A stretch of DNA of 64,000 nucleotides from Sphingopyxis macrogoltabida (GCF_001307295.1 NZ_CP012700.1:3723001-3787000); one strand, 5' to 3'. Shown: positions 1 through 8,975, numbered from the stretch's first letter. Notes: generated by a model from the sequence alone, not told the origin. Made by a program: numbers and translations.

Positions 1-1483
1 CGAGCGGATGAAACGGCGCGAGAGCTTTTCGAACCTGATCGTGCCCGTGACCATCGGCGGCAAGCCGCGCTGGTGGGAATTGTCGGCATCGCCGCGCCTC
101 GACGAAACCGGCAAGTTCCTGGGCTTTCGCGGCGTCGGCTCCGACGTCACCGAACAGCGCGCGTCGGCTGAACAGATCGCCAAGATGGCGCGCTTCGACA
201 ATCTGACCGGCCTGCCCAACCGCCTGCACCTCAACGAGGAACTCGCGCGGGCACTGAAGCACGCGAATGATGCGAAATCGCGCTGCGCGCTGCTGATGAT
301 CGACCTCGACCGGTTCAAGGCGGTCAACGACACATTGGGCCACCCCGTCGGCGACAAGCTGCTCGCGCAGGTCGCCGCGCGGCTGAAGAGCATGATGGAT
401 CGCGGCATGACTTGCGGCCGGCTCGGCGGCGACGAATTTGCCGTCGTGCTGCAGGATGTGCCCTCGGCGCTCGATGCCGAGGATCTGGCGCAGCGGATCA
501 TCGCTGCGGTCAGCCGGCCTTATGTGGTCGACAATCACCAGTTGTTCGTCGGCGCCAGCATCGGCTTCGCGATCGGGCCGCAGGACGGCGCGACGGTCGA
601 GACGCTGACCCGCAACGCCGACCTTGCGCTCTACAAGTCGAAGGACAAGGGCGGCAATCTCGTCGCGGCCTATGTCGCCTCGCTCCATGCGCAGGCCGAG
701 GAACGGCGCGTGATGGAACAGGAGCTGCGCGGTGCGCTCGATCGCGGCGAGTTCGAGATGTATTATCAGCCGGTGGTTACCGCCACCGACGGCACGCTCA
801 ACGGGTTCGAAGGCCTGATCCGCTGGAACAACCAGAAGCTCGGCAATGTCTCGCCCGGCCGCTTCATTCCGCTGGCCGAGGACAGCCGCCTGATCTCGCC
901 GATCGGCGAATGGGTGCTGCGCACCGCCTGCCACGAAGCGATGCGCTGGCCGTCGAACCTCAAGGTCGCGGTCAACGTCTCGGCCGAACAGCTCACCGAC
1001 CCCGCCTTCGCGTCGGTCGTCGTCTCGGCGCTCGCGCAGAGCGGGTTGCCGCCCGAACGGCTCGAGATCGAAGTCACCGAAAGCGTCTTCCTGCGCGACG
1101 GCGGCGGCGCGGCACAATTGCTCGACCAGCTCATCAGCCTCGGCATCCGCCTGTCGCTCGACGACTTCGGGACCGGCTATTCGTCGCTCGGTTATCTACG
1201 CAAGACGCAATTTTCGACGATCAAGGTCGACCGCAGCTTCGTCGTCGGCGCCGCCAAGGGGAGCATCGAATCGATCGCGATCATTCGCGCCGTCGTCGCG
1301 CTCGCCGACAGCCTCGGCATGTCGACGACCGCCGAGGGCGCCGAGACCGAAGTCGAGGTCGACACGCTGCGCGCGCTCGGCTGCAGCAACATCCAGGGCT
1401 ATTATTATGGCCGCCCGATGCCGGCGAGCGACGTGCTGACGCTTTTCCGCCGCCCGGATTCGCTCGACACCCAAGCGGCATGA
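1..1483 (+). CDS. PAS-GGDEF-EAL cyclic-di-GMP signalling protein, 3' part (5' end outside window)
   Basis: The reading frame is already open at base 2 and runs to the stop at 1481-1483, so the true start lies upstream; the ATG at 8 is probably internal. Counting from that ATG, residues 1-55 look like the end of a PAS/PAC sensor domain, residues ~62-220 are a GGDEF diguanylate cyclase with an intact GGDEF signature (RLGGDEFAVV, ~138), and residues ~235-480 are an EAL phosphodiesterase domain. The EAL signature itself reads EGL, but the metal and substrate motifs NVSAEQL, EVTES, DDFGTGYSS, KVDRSF and the late QGYYYGRP glutamine are present, so phosphodiesterase activity is plausible. The protein would make and/or break c-di-GMP and so control the switch between motile and attached states. 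Which activity dominates cannot be told from sequence. A weak hairpin follows the stop. Confidence 0.93.
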   Translation, partial: ERMKRRESFSNLIVPVTIGGKPRWWELSASPRLDETGKFLGFRGVGSDVTEQRASAEQIAKMARFDNLTGLPNRLHLNEELARALKHANDAKSRCALLMIDLDRFKAVNDTLGHPVGDKLLAQVAARLKSMMDRGMTCGRLGGDEFAVVLQDVPSALDAEDLAQRIIAAVSRPYVVDNHQLFVGASIGFAIGPQDGATVETLTRNADLALYKSKDKGGNLVAAYVASLHAQAEERRVMEQELRGALDRGEFEMYYQPVVTATDGTLNGFEGLIRWNNQKLGNVSPGRFIPLAEDSRLISPIGEWVLRTACHEAMRWPSNLKVAVNVSAEQLTDPAFASVVVSALAQSGLPPERLEIEVTESVFLRDGGGAAQLLDQLISLGIRLSLDDFGTGYSSLGYLRKTQFSTIKVDRSFVVGAAKGSIESIAIIRAVVALADSLGMSTTAEGAETEVEVDTLRALGCSNIQGYYYGRPMPASDVLTLFRRPDSLDTQAA

Positions 1484-1658
1484 TATCGGCTTTCGGCGAC
1501 GGGCCGAAGCCCTGCCACGACGAGTTGAAAGCCTTACCAAAAGGTTCCGCCGCCCATCGCACTTCGGGCGCAACTCACCGCTAGATTGTGGTCGCGTTCG
1601 TCAAACGTGGCAAACAGCCTTCAACGCTTGAAGACAAGCCAATTGGGGGTCGCAATCC

Positions 1659-2240
1659 ATGCTTTACAGCCGCTTTCTGGGTGCCGTCGCCGCGTCCTTG
1701 ATGATGCTGACCGGTATCCTTGCTGCCACCCCTGCGGCGGCGCGCGGTTATCTGCAGTGCGTTCCCTTCGCCCGCGCCGAATCGGGCGTCGAAATCCGCG
1801 GCAATGCCAAGACCTGGTGGTCACAGGCCGCCGGCACCTATGAACGCGGCGAAGAGCCCCGCAAGGGCGCGGTGATGGCGTTTGCCGGCACCCGCGGCAT
1901 GCCGCTCGGCCATGTCGCGGTGGTCAAGAAGATCGTCAGCGACCGCGAAATCCTGATCGACCATGCCAATTGGTCGCCGATCAACGGCCGCCGCGGCCAG
2001 ATCGAACGCAACGTCCGCGTGATCGATGTCAGCGACCGCGGCGACTGGAGCATGGTCCGCGTCTGGTACGCGCCGATCGGCGACCTCGGCCTGCGCGCCA
2101 ACCCCGTGCAGGGCTTTATCTACGCGGGCGGCGCCAGCGCCCCCGACCGCAATGTCGTCGATCAGGAGCCCGTCTGGACGAAGAACGACTGGAAACCCGG
2201 CAACGGCCTCGCAATGGTCGTCGCCTCGCTCGCCAACTGA
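1659..2240 (+). CDS. Secreted CHAP-domain protein (putative cysteine amidase/peptidase)
   Basis: This 193-residue protein has an N-terminal signal peptide (hydrophobic residues ~5-26 ending in an AAA-type cleavage region near 28). A CHAP fold follows, with catalytic Cys34 in LQCVPFAR and His85 in GHVAVV; HANW at ~102-105 may carry the third active-site residue. CHAP proteins hydrolyse peptidoglycan peptide cross-links or related amides, so an exported wall-remodelling role is inferred. The start is the ATG after a G-rich stretch (GGGGGT) 8 bases upstream. It stands alone, with a 175-base gap before it and a terminator-like hairpin after it. The C-terminal ~50 residues show no known domain. 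Confidence 0.88.
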   Translation: MLYSRFLGAVAASLMMLTGILAATPAAARGYLQCVPFARAESGVEIRGNAKTWWSQAAGTYERGEEPRKGAVMAFAGTRGMPLGHVAVVKKIVSDREILIDHANWSPINGRRGQIERNVRVIDVSDRGDWSMVRVWYAPIGDLGLRANPVQGFIYAGGASAPDRNVVDQEPVWTKNDWKPGNGLAMVVASLAN

Positions 2241-2280
2241 GCCTTACCCCCCAACCCTCTAAGGCCATTGGCGAGCACTG

Positions 2281-2316
2281 AAGCCATCCGGGACGGTTCG
2301 CCGCTCCGGGTGGCTT
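2281..2316 (+). terminator. Probable rho-independent terminator after the CHAP gene
   Basis: Stem AAGCCATCCGG pairs with CCGGGTGGCTT (one G-T pair), loop ~14 bases, followed by CCCCCCTTTT. It begins 40 bases after the CHAP stop codon. A second small hairpin (CCCC...GGGG) follows directly. Confidence 0.6.
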
Positions 2317-2397
2317 CCCCCCTTTTGGGGTAGCCGATGACAGCTGTTGCCAACCGCAAAGACCGAGTGACGGCTTTCGACCGATTGCTGACGTTTA

Positions 2398-2543
2398 AAT
2401 CCTCCCTGCGGCGCAGCCGTGGGGAGCGGGGCCACCGCGAAGCGGCGATGGAGGCGCCGCGAACGCAGCGAGCGCTTCGCGCTCGGCCTCTCCGTCAGCC
2501 CTACGGGCCGCCACCTCCCCATGCCTGCAGCACAGGGAGGATT
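2398..2543. repeat. Dispersed hairpin repeat, copy 1 (three in window)
   Basis: Begins ATCCTCCCTG and ends CAGGGAGGAT in inverted orientation, with the internal blocks GGGGAG, CTCCGTCAGCC and CCACCTCCCC shared with the copies at 33326-33460 and 41712-41849. This copy is the most diverged, with an imperfect outer stem. It carries no credible ORF and lies in the 440-base gap between the CHAP and VOC genes. Confidence 0.75.
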
Positions 2544-2553
2544 TTCCTCTCTT

Positions 2554-2625
2554 CGTCACCCGGACTTGATCCGGGGTCCATGACGACGGCGCGGCTGTGG
2601 ATCCCGGATCAAGTCCGGGATGACG
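2554..2625. repeat. Long inverted repeat (28-base arms), second repeat family
   Basis: The left arm (2554-2580) contains CCGGACTTGATCCGGG and the right arm (2598-2625) contains CCCGGATCAAGTCCGGG. The arms are reverse complements with only one or two differences, and each contains an inner near-palindrome. The loop is ~17 bases. Elements of this sequence are common between genes in sphingomonads (recollection, not searched). It could act as a strand-independent terminator or be a non-autonomous mobile repeat. Confidence 0.75.
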
Positions 2626-2680
2626 AAAGTGTGCAAAGCAACGGCAGCTCACCAACTCGCAACCGCTGACCCAGCCCCCC

Positions 2681-3052
2681 TCACCCCATGATGAAGGCGT
2701 TGAGCTTGTTGCCGTCGGGGTCGCGGAAATAGCCGGCGTAAAAGCCTTCGCCACGCGGTCCCGGCGGGCCTTCGCAGGTCCCCCCGTTCGCGAGTGCGAT
2801 GTCGTAGAGCCGATGCACCTGTTCCTTGTCACACGCCTGCAGCGCGACCATCACGCCATTGCCGACACTCGCTGGATTGCCGTCGAACGGCCGCGTCAGG
2901 CCGATGCCCGCGCCGCCGCCATCCTTGCCCCAAGCGATGAAGCCGTCGAATTCCATCATCCGCGGCGTATCCAGTTCGGCGGCGATGGCGTCGTAAAAGA
3001 CCGCCGCCTTGGCCAGATCGCGCGTCCCCAAAGTCACATAACCGATCATCAT
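2681..3052 (-). CDS. VOC-family (glyoxalase/bleomycin-resistance fold) protein
   Basis: A 123-residue protein of the vicinal oxygen chelate superfamily. It opens with the typical beta strand and helix (YVTLGTRDLAKAAVFYDAI) and closes with DPDGNKLNAF. These proteins bind a divalent metal and act as lyases, dioxygenases or drug-binding proteins; the substrate here is unknown. The start is set at 3052 because GGGAGAG lies 5-6 bases upstream; a longer version from 3073 has no ribosome-binding site. It is convergent with nothing and downstream of the terminator of the hflK operon, so it is probably transcribed on its own. Confidence 0.82.
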   Translation of the reverse strand: MMIGYVTLGTRDLAKAAVFYDAIAAELDTPRMMEFDGFIAWGKDGGGAGIGLTRPFDGNPASVGNGVMVALQACDKEQVHRLYDIALANGGTCEGPPGPRGEGFYAGYFRDPDGNKLNAFIMG

Positions 3053-3110
3053 TGCTCTCCCGACTCGATCCATGAGAACATTTTAGGAACAAAAATCCGG
3101 GACGCAAACA

Positions 3111-3147
3111 AAAAGGGCGCCGGACCCGAAGGTCGCGGCGCCCTTTT
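3111..3147 (-). terminator. Rho-independent terminator of the hflK-hflC-degP operon
   Basis: On the minus strand the RNA would form AAAAGGGCGCCG...CGGCGCCCTTTT with a ~13-base loop and a following T-rich tract. It starts 36 bases after the degP stop. The A/T tracts on both sides make it look bidirectional. Confidence 0.85.
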
Positions 3148-3182
3148 CGATAGCTTGTCCCGCGAGCCGGGACCGCAGCCGG

Positions 3183-4679
3183 TTAAGGCTTCACCCGTAC
3201 CGCGATAAAGGCCGAGGGGCCGCCGCGGCGGAGGATTTCGAGCAGCACCGCATCGCGGCCCGCCTTCTTTGCATCGCCGACGATCTTCGCCAGCGCGTCG
3301 CTCGTCGTCACCGGCGTGCGATTGGCGCTGAGGATCACGTCGCCGCGGCGCAGGCCCTTGCGGCCCGCGTCGCTGTTCGCCGACGCCGCGCCGATCACGA
3401 GACCCTTGGTCGTCGCATCGACGCCGATCGAGCGCGCGATGTCGCTGGTCAGCGGCTGCACCGCAAGGCCGAGCGCTTCCTGGATCGTCGTATCGGCGGC
3501 GCCCGAAGGATCGTCGGGCAGCGTCTGTTCTTCCTCGGGGTCGAAGTTAGTGCCTGCGAGCTGTTCCTCGGGCGGCCGCGTGCCGACGACGGCGTTGAGC
3601 GTCATCGGCTTGCCGTCGCGGACGATTTCGAGCGGAATGCGCGTCCCCGGCTTGGTATTGGCGACGATGTACGACAGCGTTTGTTGCGGCGTCACATCCT
3701 TGCCGTTGACCTTGGTCACGACGTCGCCGCGCTTCAGGCCGGCCTTGGCGGCCGCGCCGCCATCCTCGACGCGCTGGACGAATTCGCCGCGGTCCTTCGG
3801 CAGGCCGAGGGCGGCCGCCAGATCCTCGTCGACCGGTGCGATACCGATGCCGAGGTAACCGCGCTCGACCTTCTCGCCGGCGCGCAACGCGTTGATCACC
3901 GGGATCGCCGCATCGGCGGGGATCGCGAAGTTGACGCCGATGTTCGCGCCGACGGGCGAGATCAGCATGTTGTTGATGCCGACGACATTGCCCTGCAGGT
4001 CGAACAGCGGACCGCCCGAATTGCCGCGGTTGATCGCCGTGTCGGTCTGGATGTAGCGGTCATAGGCGCCGCCCTGCCCGAGGTTGCGCTGCACCGCCGA
4101 GATGATGCCCGCGGTCACCGTCGAACCGAGGCCCAAGGGATTGCCGATCGCCACCACCCAGTCGCCAACGCGCGCCGTGCTGCTGTCGGCGAATTTGACG
4201 AAGGGCAGCCCCGTCGCATCGATCTTGAGCAGCGCAAGGTCGGACGCGACGTCGCGGCCGACGATCGTCGCCTTATATTCCTTCTGGTTGGTCAGCGTCA
4301 CCGTCACCTGATTGACCGCCTCGCCGCGCGGGCCGCCAGAGATGACATGGTTGTTGGTGACGATATAGCCGTCCGCCGAGATCAGGAAGCCCGAGCCGCC
4401 GCCCTGCTGTTCCTGCGTGATCGGTTCGCGTGTCCCCGCAAAGGGATTGAGCCGGACGCCAAGCGTGACCTCCTGCTTGGTCGAGATGTTGACAACCGCG
4501 GGCTGGAGCTGCTCGACGAGGTCGGCGAAGCTTTCGGGCGCGCCCGAACGCGGAACGACCTTGGCGATCTCGCTCTTCTCGTTCTGCGCGACCTGCGCGC
4601 CAACGGGGGATTGGGTTACCAGCGCCAGCGCCGTGCCACCCACCAGCAAGGCCGAAGTGATGCCATAAACATAACGCAC
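3183..4679 (-). CDS. degP: DegP/HtrA (Do-family) periplasmic serine protease
   Basis: A 498-residue ATP-independent protease/chaperone for misfolded envelope proteins. It has a signal peptide (~1-28), a trypsin-like domain with catalytic His111 (TNNHVI), Asp147 (SDLALLK) and Ser221 (GNSGGP), then two PDZ domains at ~265-365 and ~395-490. Length and order match the Do family. The start codon is GTG at 4677-4679 with AAGGA about 10 bases upstream. It is the last gene after hflK and hflC, 138 bases behind hflC, a common alphaproteobacterial arrangement that groups membrane and periplasmic quality control. A strong terminator follows. Confidence 0.95.
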   Translation of the reverse strand: MRYVYGITSALLVGGTALALVTQSPVGAQVAQNEKSEIAKVVPRSGAPESFADLVEQLQPAVVNISTKQEVTLGVRLNPFAGTREPITQEQQGGGSGFLISADGYIVTNNHVISGGPRGEAVNQVTVTLTNQKEYKATIVGRDVASDLALLKIDATGLPFVKFADSSTARVGDWVVAIGNPLGLGSTVTAGIISAVQRNLGQGGAYDRYIQTDTAINRGNSGGPLFDLQGNVVGINNMLISPVGANIGVNFAIPADAAIPVINALRAGEKVERGYLGIGIAPVDEDLAAALGLPKDRGEFVQRVEDGGAAAKAGLKRGDVVTKVNGKDVTPQQTLSYIVANTKPGTRIPLEIVRDGKPMTLNAVVGTRPPEEQLAGTNFDPEEEQTLPDDPSGAADTTIQEALGLAVQPLTSDIARSIGVDATTKGLVIGAASANSDAGRKGLRRGDVILSANRTPVTTSDALAKIVGDAKKAGRDAVLLEILRRGGPSAFIAVRVKP

Positions 4680-4817
4680 GATCGCAAATCCTTTTCTCTT
4701 ACGAAAACCGTTGAAGGTCCTGAATCCCGGCGCTGCGGTATCTGCTCGCCGTTGGCTGAACGCTATTTGAACATGAACGATCCTTGTACCATCCGTTCAT
4801 CGGGCGTCCTGCCCCGC

Positions 4818-5672
4818 TCAGCCTCCCTGGAAACGCTTCAGATATTCATTGTCGGGCGACAGGATGATCGACGTCCCGCCCTGGTTGTTCTCACCGAGGA
4901 AGGTCTGCCGATAGCTCTGCATCGCACGATAGAAATCATAGAATTCGGGGTCCTTGCCGAAACTTTCGGCATAGATGCGCGCCGCTTCGCCGTCGGCGCC
5001 GCCGCGGATGATCTGCGCTTCCTTCTGCCCTTCGGCGCGGATCGAGATCGCTTCCTGCTGGCGCGCGGTGCGCATGCGGTTGTACGCCGCCTCGAGCGTC
5101 GCGCCTTCGGGAAGGTCGGCGCGCTTGATCCGGACGTCGATGATCTCGGCGCCATATTTGTTCGCCTCGCGATTGAGCGCGACCTGAATATTGTCCATCA
5201 CCGCGCCGCGTTCGGCCGACAGCAAGGTCGCGAAGGTGCGCTTGCCGAGTTCGTTGCGCAGCGACGAGCCGAGGATGGTCGCAAGCTGCGTCTGCAATTT
5301 ATCCTCGGTGCGGATCGCCGTGTACATGCGCACCGGGTTGGTGATGCGGAAACGCGCGAAGGCGTCGACCTGCAGCCGTTGCTGATCGGTCGACAGCACC
5401 TGCTGGCGCTCCATGTTTACGCCGAGAATGCGCTTGTCGATATATTGGATGCCGTCGGTGAACGGCACGCGGAGCACAAGCCCGGCGCCCGAGCGGCCGA
5501 AATCCTCGTTCGGCTTGTAGCGGTTCACCGTGCGCTCGATCTCGCCGAAGCGCAGGATCAGCGCCTGCTTGTCTTCGGGCACGATCGCCAGCGACTGCGA
5601 CAGGATGACGAGCAGGACGACGAGGCCGACGAGCAAGCGCATCGGGTTGCGGAAGAGGGCGTCGAACATCAC
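4818..5672 (-). CDS. hflC: HflC, FtsH protease modulator (band-7 protein)
   Basis: This 284-residue protein has one N-terminal membrane segment (~13-31) and a periplasmic SPFH/band-7 domain with PEDKQALILRFGE, then a coiled-coil region rich in Glu, Arg and Ala. With HflK it forms the large cage that surrounds the FtsH protease and tunes its action on membrane proteins. Its ATG overlaps the hflK stop by four bases, so translation is probably coupled. The C-terminal motif YDFYRAMQSYRQTF is typical of HflC. Confidence 0.95.
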   Translation of the reverse strand: MMFDALFRNPMRLLVGLVVLLVILSQSLAIVPEDKQALILRFGEIERTVNRYKPNEDFGRSGAGLVLRVPFTDGIQYIDKRILGVNMERQQVLSTDQQRLQVDAFARFRITNPVRMYTAIRTEDKLQTQLATILGSSLRNELGKRTFATLLSAERGAVMDNIQVALNREANKYGAEIIDVRIKRADLPEGATLEAAYNRMRTARQQEAISIRAEGQKEAQIIRGGADGEAARIYAESFGKDPEFYDFYRAMQSYRQTFLGENNQGGTSIILSPDNEYLKRFQGG

Positions 5673-6838
5673 TGGCCTCCCTTCGTCGCCGCTTCGGGCT
5701 CGGCGGCCGCGGCGCGGCGCTGGACCTGATTGAGCGGCAGATAGGGGGTCACCCCGCGGGGTTCGACGATCGTCTTGTCGACGTTCGACAACACATTCTC
5801 CATCGTTTCATAATAAAGCCGCTGGCGCGTCACCGCGGGCGCAAGCTTGTACTGTTCATAGATCTTGTCGAACGCCGCAGTGTCACCGCGCGCGCGTTCG
5901 AGGACCTGCTGCTGGTAGGCGCGCGCAAGGTTGATGGCCGATTCGCGCTCCTGCCGCGCCGCGGTGACTTCCTTGAAGGCCTCGTCGACCTGGCTCGGCG
6001 GATCGGCCTGGCGGATCGCGATGCCCTGGATCGTCACGCCAGCGCGATACTGGTTGAGCAATTCCTGCATGCGCGCCTGAACCTGCGTTTCGATCTCGAC
6101 GCGGCCGGGACCGATCGCCTGCACAAGGTCGAAATTGGCGACGGTCGCGCGCATCGCGCTTTCGGCGACCTCGCGGATCGTGCCTTCGGGGTCGGCAAGC
6201 TGGAAGAAGAAAAGTTCGGGATCGCGCACCGACCAGCGGACCTCATAGGCGAGGTCGACGATGCTCTGGTCGCGCGTCAGGACGAAATTCTCGTCGGTGG
6301 CATTCGGCGAGCCGATCGCCATCGTGCGGATGGCGCGCACGTCCTCCAGCCGGATGCGCTCGATCGGCGCCGGCCAGGTGAATTTGACGCCCGGCCCGAC
6401 GGTGCGCGAATAGCTGCCGAGGCGGGTGACGACGCCTTCCTTTTCGGGCGGAACGATGTGGAAGGAGGAAAACAGCACCCACAGCACGGCGACCGCGAGG
6501 ACCCCCCATTTCCAGAGCCGCGCCGAATCGGGGAGGTTCAGCCCCCCGCCACCGCCGCCGCCCGAGCCGCCGCTGCCGAAGCCGCCGCGCCCCTTGCGCA
6601 GCAATTCGTCGAGCGCCGAGGGACCGCGCGGTTTACGCGGGCGCTGCTGGTCGGCGGGATCGGGGGTGACCCAGGGATTGCGCGGGCCGGGTTTCTTGCC
6701 ATCGTCGGGTCCGCCATCGCCGCCGCCCTTGGGGCCGCTGCCCCACGGGCTGTTCGCCATCAGGCTGATCGAATCGAAAAATTGCCGCAATCCCCGGGGA
6801 GTGCGGCGTCCCATGCTGCCGTCAATCTTGTCGTTCAT
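5669..6838 (-). CDS. hflK: HflK, FtsH protease modulator (band-7 protein)
   Basis: A 389-residue partner of HflC. The N-terminal ~100 residues are Gly/Pro/Asp-rich and disordered-looking, with an unbroken glycine run near residue 95. One membrane segment follows (~107-128) and then the SPFH domain (VPPEKEGVVTRLGSYSRTV) and a coiled-coil C terminus. The first ATG (6838) has a weak ribosome-binding site; an alternative internal start, MANSPWGSGPK (6760), is possible and nearer the usual HflK N terminus. It is the first gene of hflK-hflC-degP. The promoter must lie in the 91-base gap shared with divergent mrp. Confidence 0.94.
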   Translation of the reverse strand: MNDKIDGSMGRRTPRGLRQFFDSISLMANSPWGSGPKGGGDGGPDDGKKPGPRNPWVTPDPADQQRPRKPRGPSALDELLRKGRGGFGSGGSGGGGGGGLNLPDSARLWKWGVLAVAVLWVLFSSFHIVPPEKEGVVTRLGSYSRTVGPGVKFTWPAPIERIRLEDVRAIRTMAIGSPNATDENFVLTRDQSIVDLAYEVRWSVRDPELFFFQLADPEGTIREVAESAMRATVANFDLVQAIGPGRVEIETQVQARMQELLNQYRAGVTIQGIAIRQADPPSQVDEAFKEVTAARQERESAINLARAYQQQVLERARGDTAAFDKIYEQYKLAPAVTRQRLYYETMENVLSNVDKTIVEPRGVTPYLPLNQVQRRAAAAEPEAATKGGQ

Positions 6839-6929
6839 ATTGCTTTTATAGGGGCGACGGGCGCGATTAACAGGGGGTGCGCGCGAAAATGGCTGGCAAT
6901 CCCCCCTGCCATCCCTATTTCCCGCTCAC

Positions 6930-7907
6930 ATGACCGATATCGCTCCTCTCGCCAGCATCGCCACCGACCTCAGCGGCGGCCGCAGCTCCGGCCTCCGTTT
7001 TCTCGACGAGCAAGGCACGCTTGCGATCGTCCTCGACGTCACCGGGCTGGCGGAAGCCGAGCGCAAACCGCTTGAGGACAAGCTCCGCGCGGGACTGCTC
7101 GCGCGGCCCGGCGTTACCGAGGTGCGCGTCGCGATGACCGCCGAAAAGAAGGCGCTGACGATCATCGCGGTGGGCAGCGGCAAGGGCGGCGTCGGCAAGT
7201 CGACGCTCGCCGCCAACCTCGCCGTCGCGCTGCGCCGGCAGGGGGTGAAGGTCGGGCTAGTCGATGCCGATATCTATGGACCATCGCAGCCCCGCCTGAT
7301 GGACAGCGAGGGCGTCAAGCCCGAGGCGCGCGGATCGAAGCTCGCCCCCGTCCCCAACGCTTATGGCGTGCCGATGCTGTCGACCGGCCAGATCGCGGCG
7401 CCCGGACAGGCGATCGCCTGGCGCGGCCCGATGGCGGGCAAAGCGCTGGAGCAGCTCGTCGATGCGAGCTGGGGCGATATCGACACGCTCGTCGTCGACC
7501 TGCCGCCCGGTACCGGTGACGTCCAGTTGACGATGATCCAGCGCCACAAGCCCGCTGGCGCGGTGATCGTATCGACCCCGCAGGACCTCGCGCTGATGGA
7601 CGCGACGCGCGCAATCAGCCTGTTCGAACAGGCCGAGGTGCCGATCATCGGCCTTGTCGAGAATATGGCGGGCTATGCCTGCCCGCATTGCGGCGAGGTC
7701 AGCGACCCGTTCGGTTGCGGCGGCGCCGAGGCGGCGGCGCAGACGATGAACATCGACTTCCTCGGCCGCGTGCCGCTGTCGATGGGTATCCGCCTCGCCA
7801 GCGACGGCGGCGTGCCCCCGGCCGCCGGAACCGACCCGGCGGGCGAGCCGTTCCACGCGATAGCGGCGAAGGTCGCCGCATGGCTGGCTGCACGAAAGGG
7901 CAAATGA
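6930..7907 (+). CDS. mrp: Mrp/ApbC-family iron-sulfur carrier ATPase
   Basis: A 325-residue ParA/MinD-type P-loop ATPase that transfers Fe-S clusters to apoproteins. The N-terminal ~75 residues are a shortened DUF59/MIP18-like domain; the deviant Walker A is GKGGVGKS (84-91). The cluster-binding CPHC has Cys251 and Cys254. The gene is divergent from hflK and its stop overlaps the next start (ATGA), forming a small operon with a CoA-binding protein and a lipoprotein. There is no sign of damage. Confidence 0.93.
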   Translation: MTDIAPLASIATDLSGGRSSGLRFLDEQGTLAIVLDVTGLAEAERKPLEDKLRAGLLARPGVTEVRVAMTAEKKALTIIAVGSGKGGVGKSTLAANLAVALRRQGVKVGLVDADIYGPSQPRLMDSEGVKPEARGSKLAPVPNAYGVPMLSTGQIAAPGQAIAWRGPMAGKALEQLVDASWGDIDTLVVDLPPGTGDVQLTMIQRHKPAGAVIVSTPQDLALMDATRAISLFEQAEVPIIGLVENMAGYACPHCGEVSDPFGCGGAEAAAQTMNIDFLGRVPLSMGIRLASDGGVPPAAGTDPAGEPFHAIAAKVAAWLAARKGK

Positions 7908-8329
7908 TGGCGATCAACGACGATGCCGAAATCCGCGAATTGCTGGGCCAGCCGCGCCGCATCGCCGTCGTCGGCGCCTCGCCCAACCCGGCCCGGCCGT
8001 CGAACGGCGTCCTCGCCTTCCTCGTCCGGCAGGGCCATGACGTGATCGCCGTCAACCCCGGCCACGCCGGCAAGACGATCCATGACGCTCCCGTCGTTGC
8101 GACGCTCGCCGATGTCGAGCCGCCCGCGCATCTCGTCGACATTTTCCGCAACAGCGCCGACGCCGGCGCCGCGGTCGACGAAGCTATCGTCCATGGCGCC
8201 AAGGCGGTGTGGATGCAGATGGGGGTGATCGACGAAGCAGCCGCCGCACGCGCCGAAGCGGCGGGGCTGGTCGTGGTCATGGACCGTTGCCCCAAGGTCG
8301 AAATCCCGCGCCTCGGCCTGCTCAGGTGA
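7904..8329 (+). CDS. CoA-binding-domain protein (YccU-like)
   Basis: A 141-residue Rossmann-fold protein of the CoA_binding_2 type, with nucleotide loop VVGASPNPARPSNGV and later motifs VDIFRNSADAG, VWMQMGV and MDRCPKVE. Members bind CoA or related nucleotides; the cellular role is unknown. The start at 7904 (ATGATG) overlaps the mrp stop by four bases, and the stop overlaps the GTG start of the next gene, so all three are probably translated in a chain. An in-frame ORF extension into mrp is an overlap artefact. Confidence 0.88.
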   Translation: MMAINDDAEIRELLGQPRRIAVVGASPNPARPSNGVLAFLVRQGHDVIAVNPGHAGKTIHDAPVVATLADVEPPAHLVDIFRNSADAGAAVDEAIVHGAKAVWMQMGVIDEAAAARAEAAGLVVVMDRCPKVEIPRLGLLR

Positions 8330-8922
8330 AGGCCCTTCTGCCGCTGCTCATCCCCACCACGCTTGCTGGATGCGCGACCGCGGCGACGCGCACGAACCCG
8401 CAGGACGCTTTCTTCGAGGCTCTCACCGCGCGCTGCGGCAAGGCCTATGCCGGCCATCTCGCGAGCGATCAGGACGCCGACGCCGACATGCGCGGCAAGG
8501 CGATGGTGATGCATATCCGCCATTGCACGCCCGACCGCATCGAAATCCCTTTCCACATCGACGGCCTCGGTCCCGACGGCGGCTGGGACCGCTCGCGGAC
8601 GTGGATCATCAGCCGCACGGCCACCGGCCTCCGCCTCAAGCACGACCATCGCCACGCCGATGGCAAGCCTGACACCGTCACCCTCTATGGCGGCGACACC
8701 GCCGATGGCGGGACGGCGACGCGCCAGACCTTTCCCGTCGACGCTGAGTCGATTGCGATGTTCACGGCGACCGGCCGCAGCGTTTCGAACACCAACATCT
8801 GGTCGGTCGAAACGACCACTGCGGGCTTTACCTATGGGCTGAACCGCGAAGAAAGGCATTTTCGCGTCGCGTTCGACTATGCCAGCCCGGTGGCGCCGCC
8901 GCCCGCACCCTGGGGCTGGTAA
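8326..8922 (+). CDS. Putative lipoprotein of unknown function
   Basis: This 198-residue protein starts with GTG at 8326, overlapping the previous stop as GTGA. From that start the N terminus is MKALLPLLIPTTLAGCATA, a clean lipoprotein signal with lipobox LAGC, which decides the start. The mature part has no family I recognise; it contains a Cys-His-rich stretch (MHIRHCTPDRIEIPFHIDG), an SRTWIISRT strand and a Pro-rich C terminus ending in tryptophan. Being chained to mrp and a CoA-binding protein is probably operon economy rather than shared function. Confidence 0.8.
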   Translation: MKALLPLLIPTTLAGCATAATRTNPQDAFFEALTARCGKAYAGHLASDQDADADMRGKAMVMHIRHCTPDRIEIPFHIDGLGPDGGWDRSRTWIISRTATGLRLKHDHRHADGKPDTVTLYGGDTADGGTATRQTFPVDAESIAMFTATGRSVSNTNIWSVETTTAGFTYGLNREERHFRVAFDYASPVAPPPAPWGW

Positions 8923-8975
8923 GGGGAACCCTTCCGCCCGTCATGCGCTAGCCCGGCATCGAACGGGAGAAAAAC

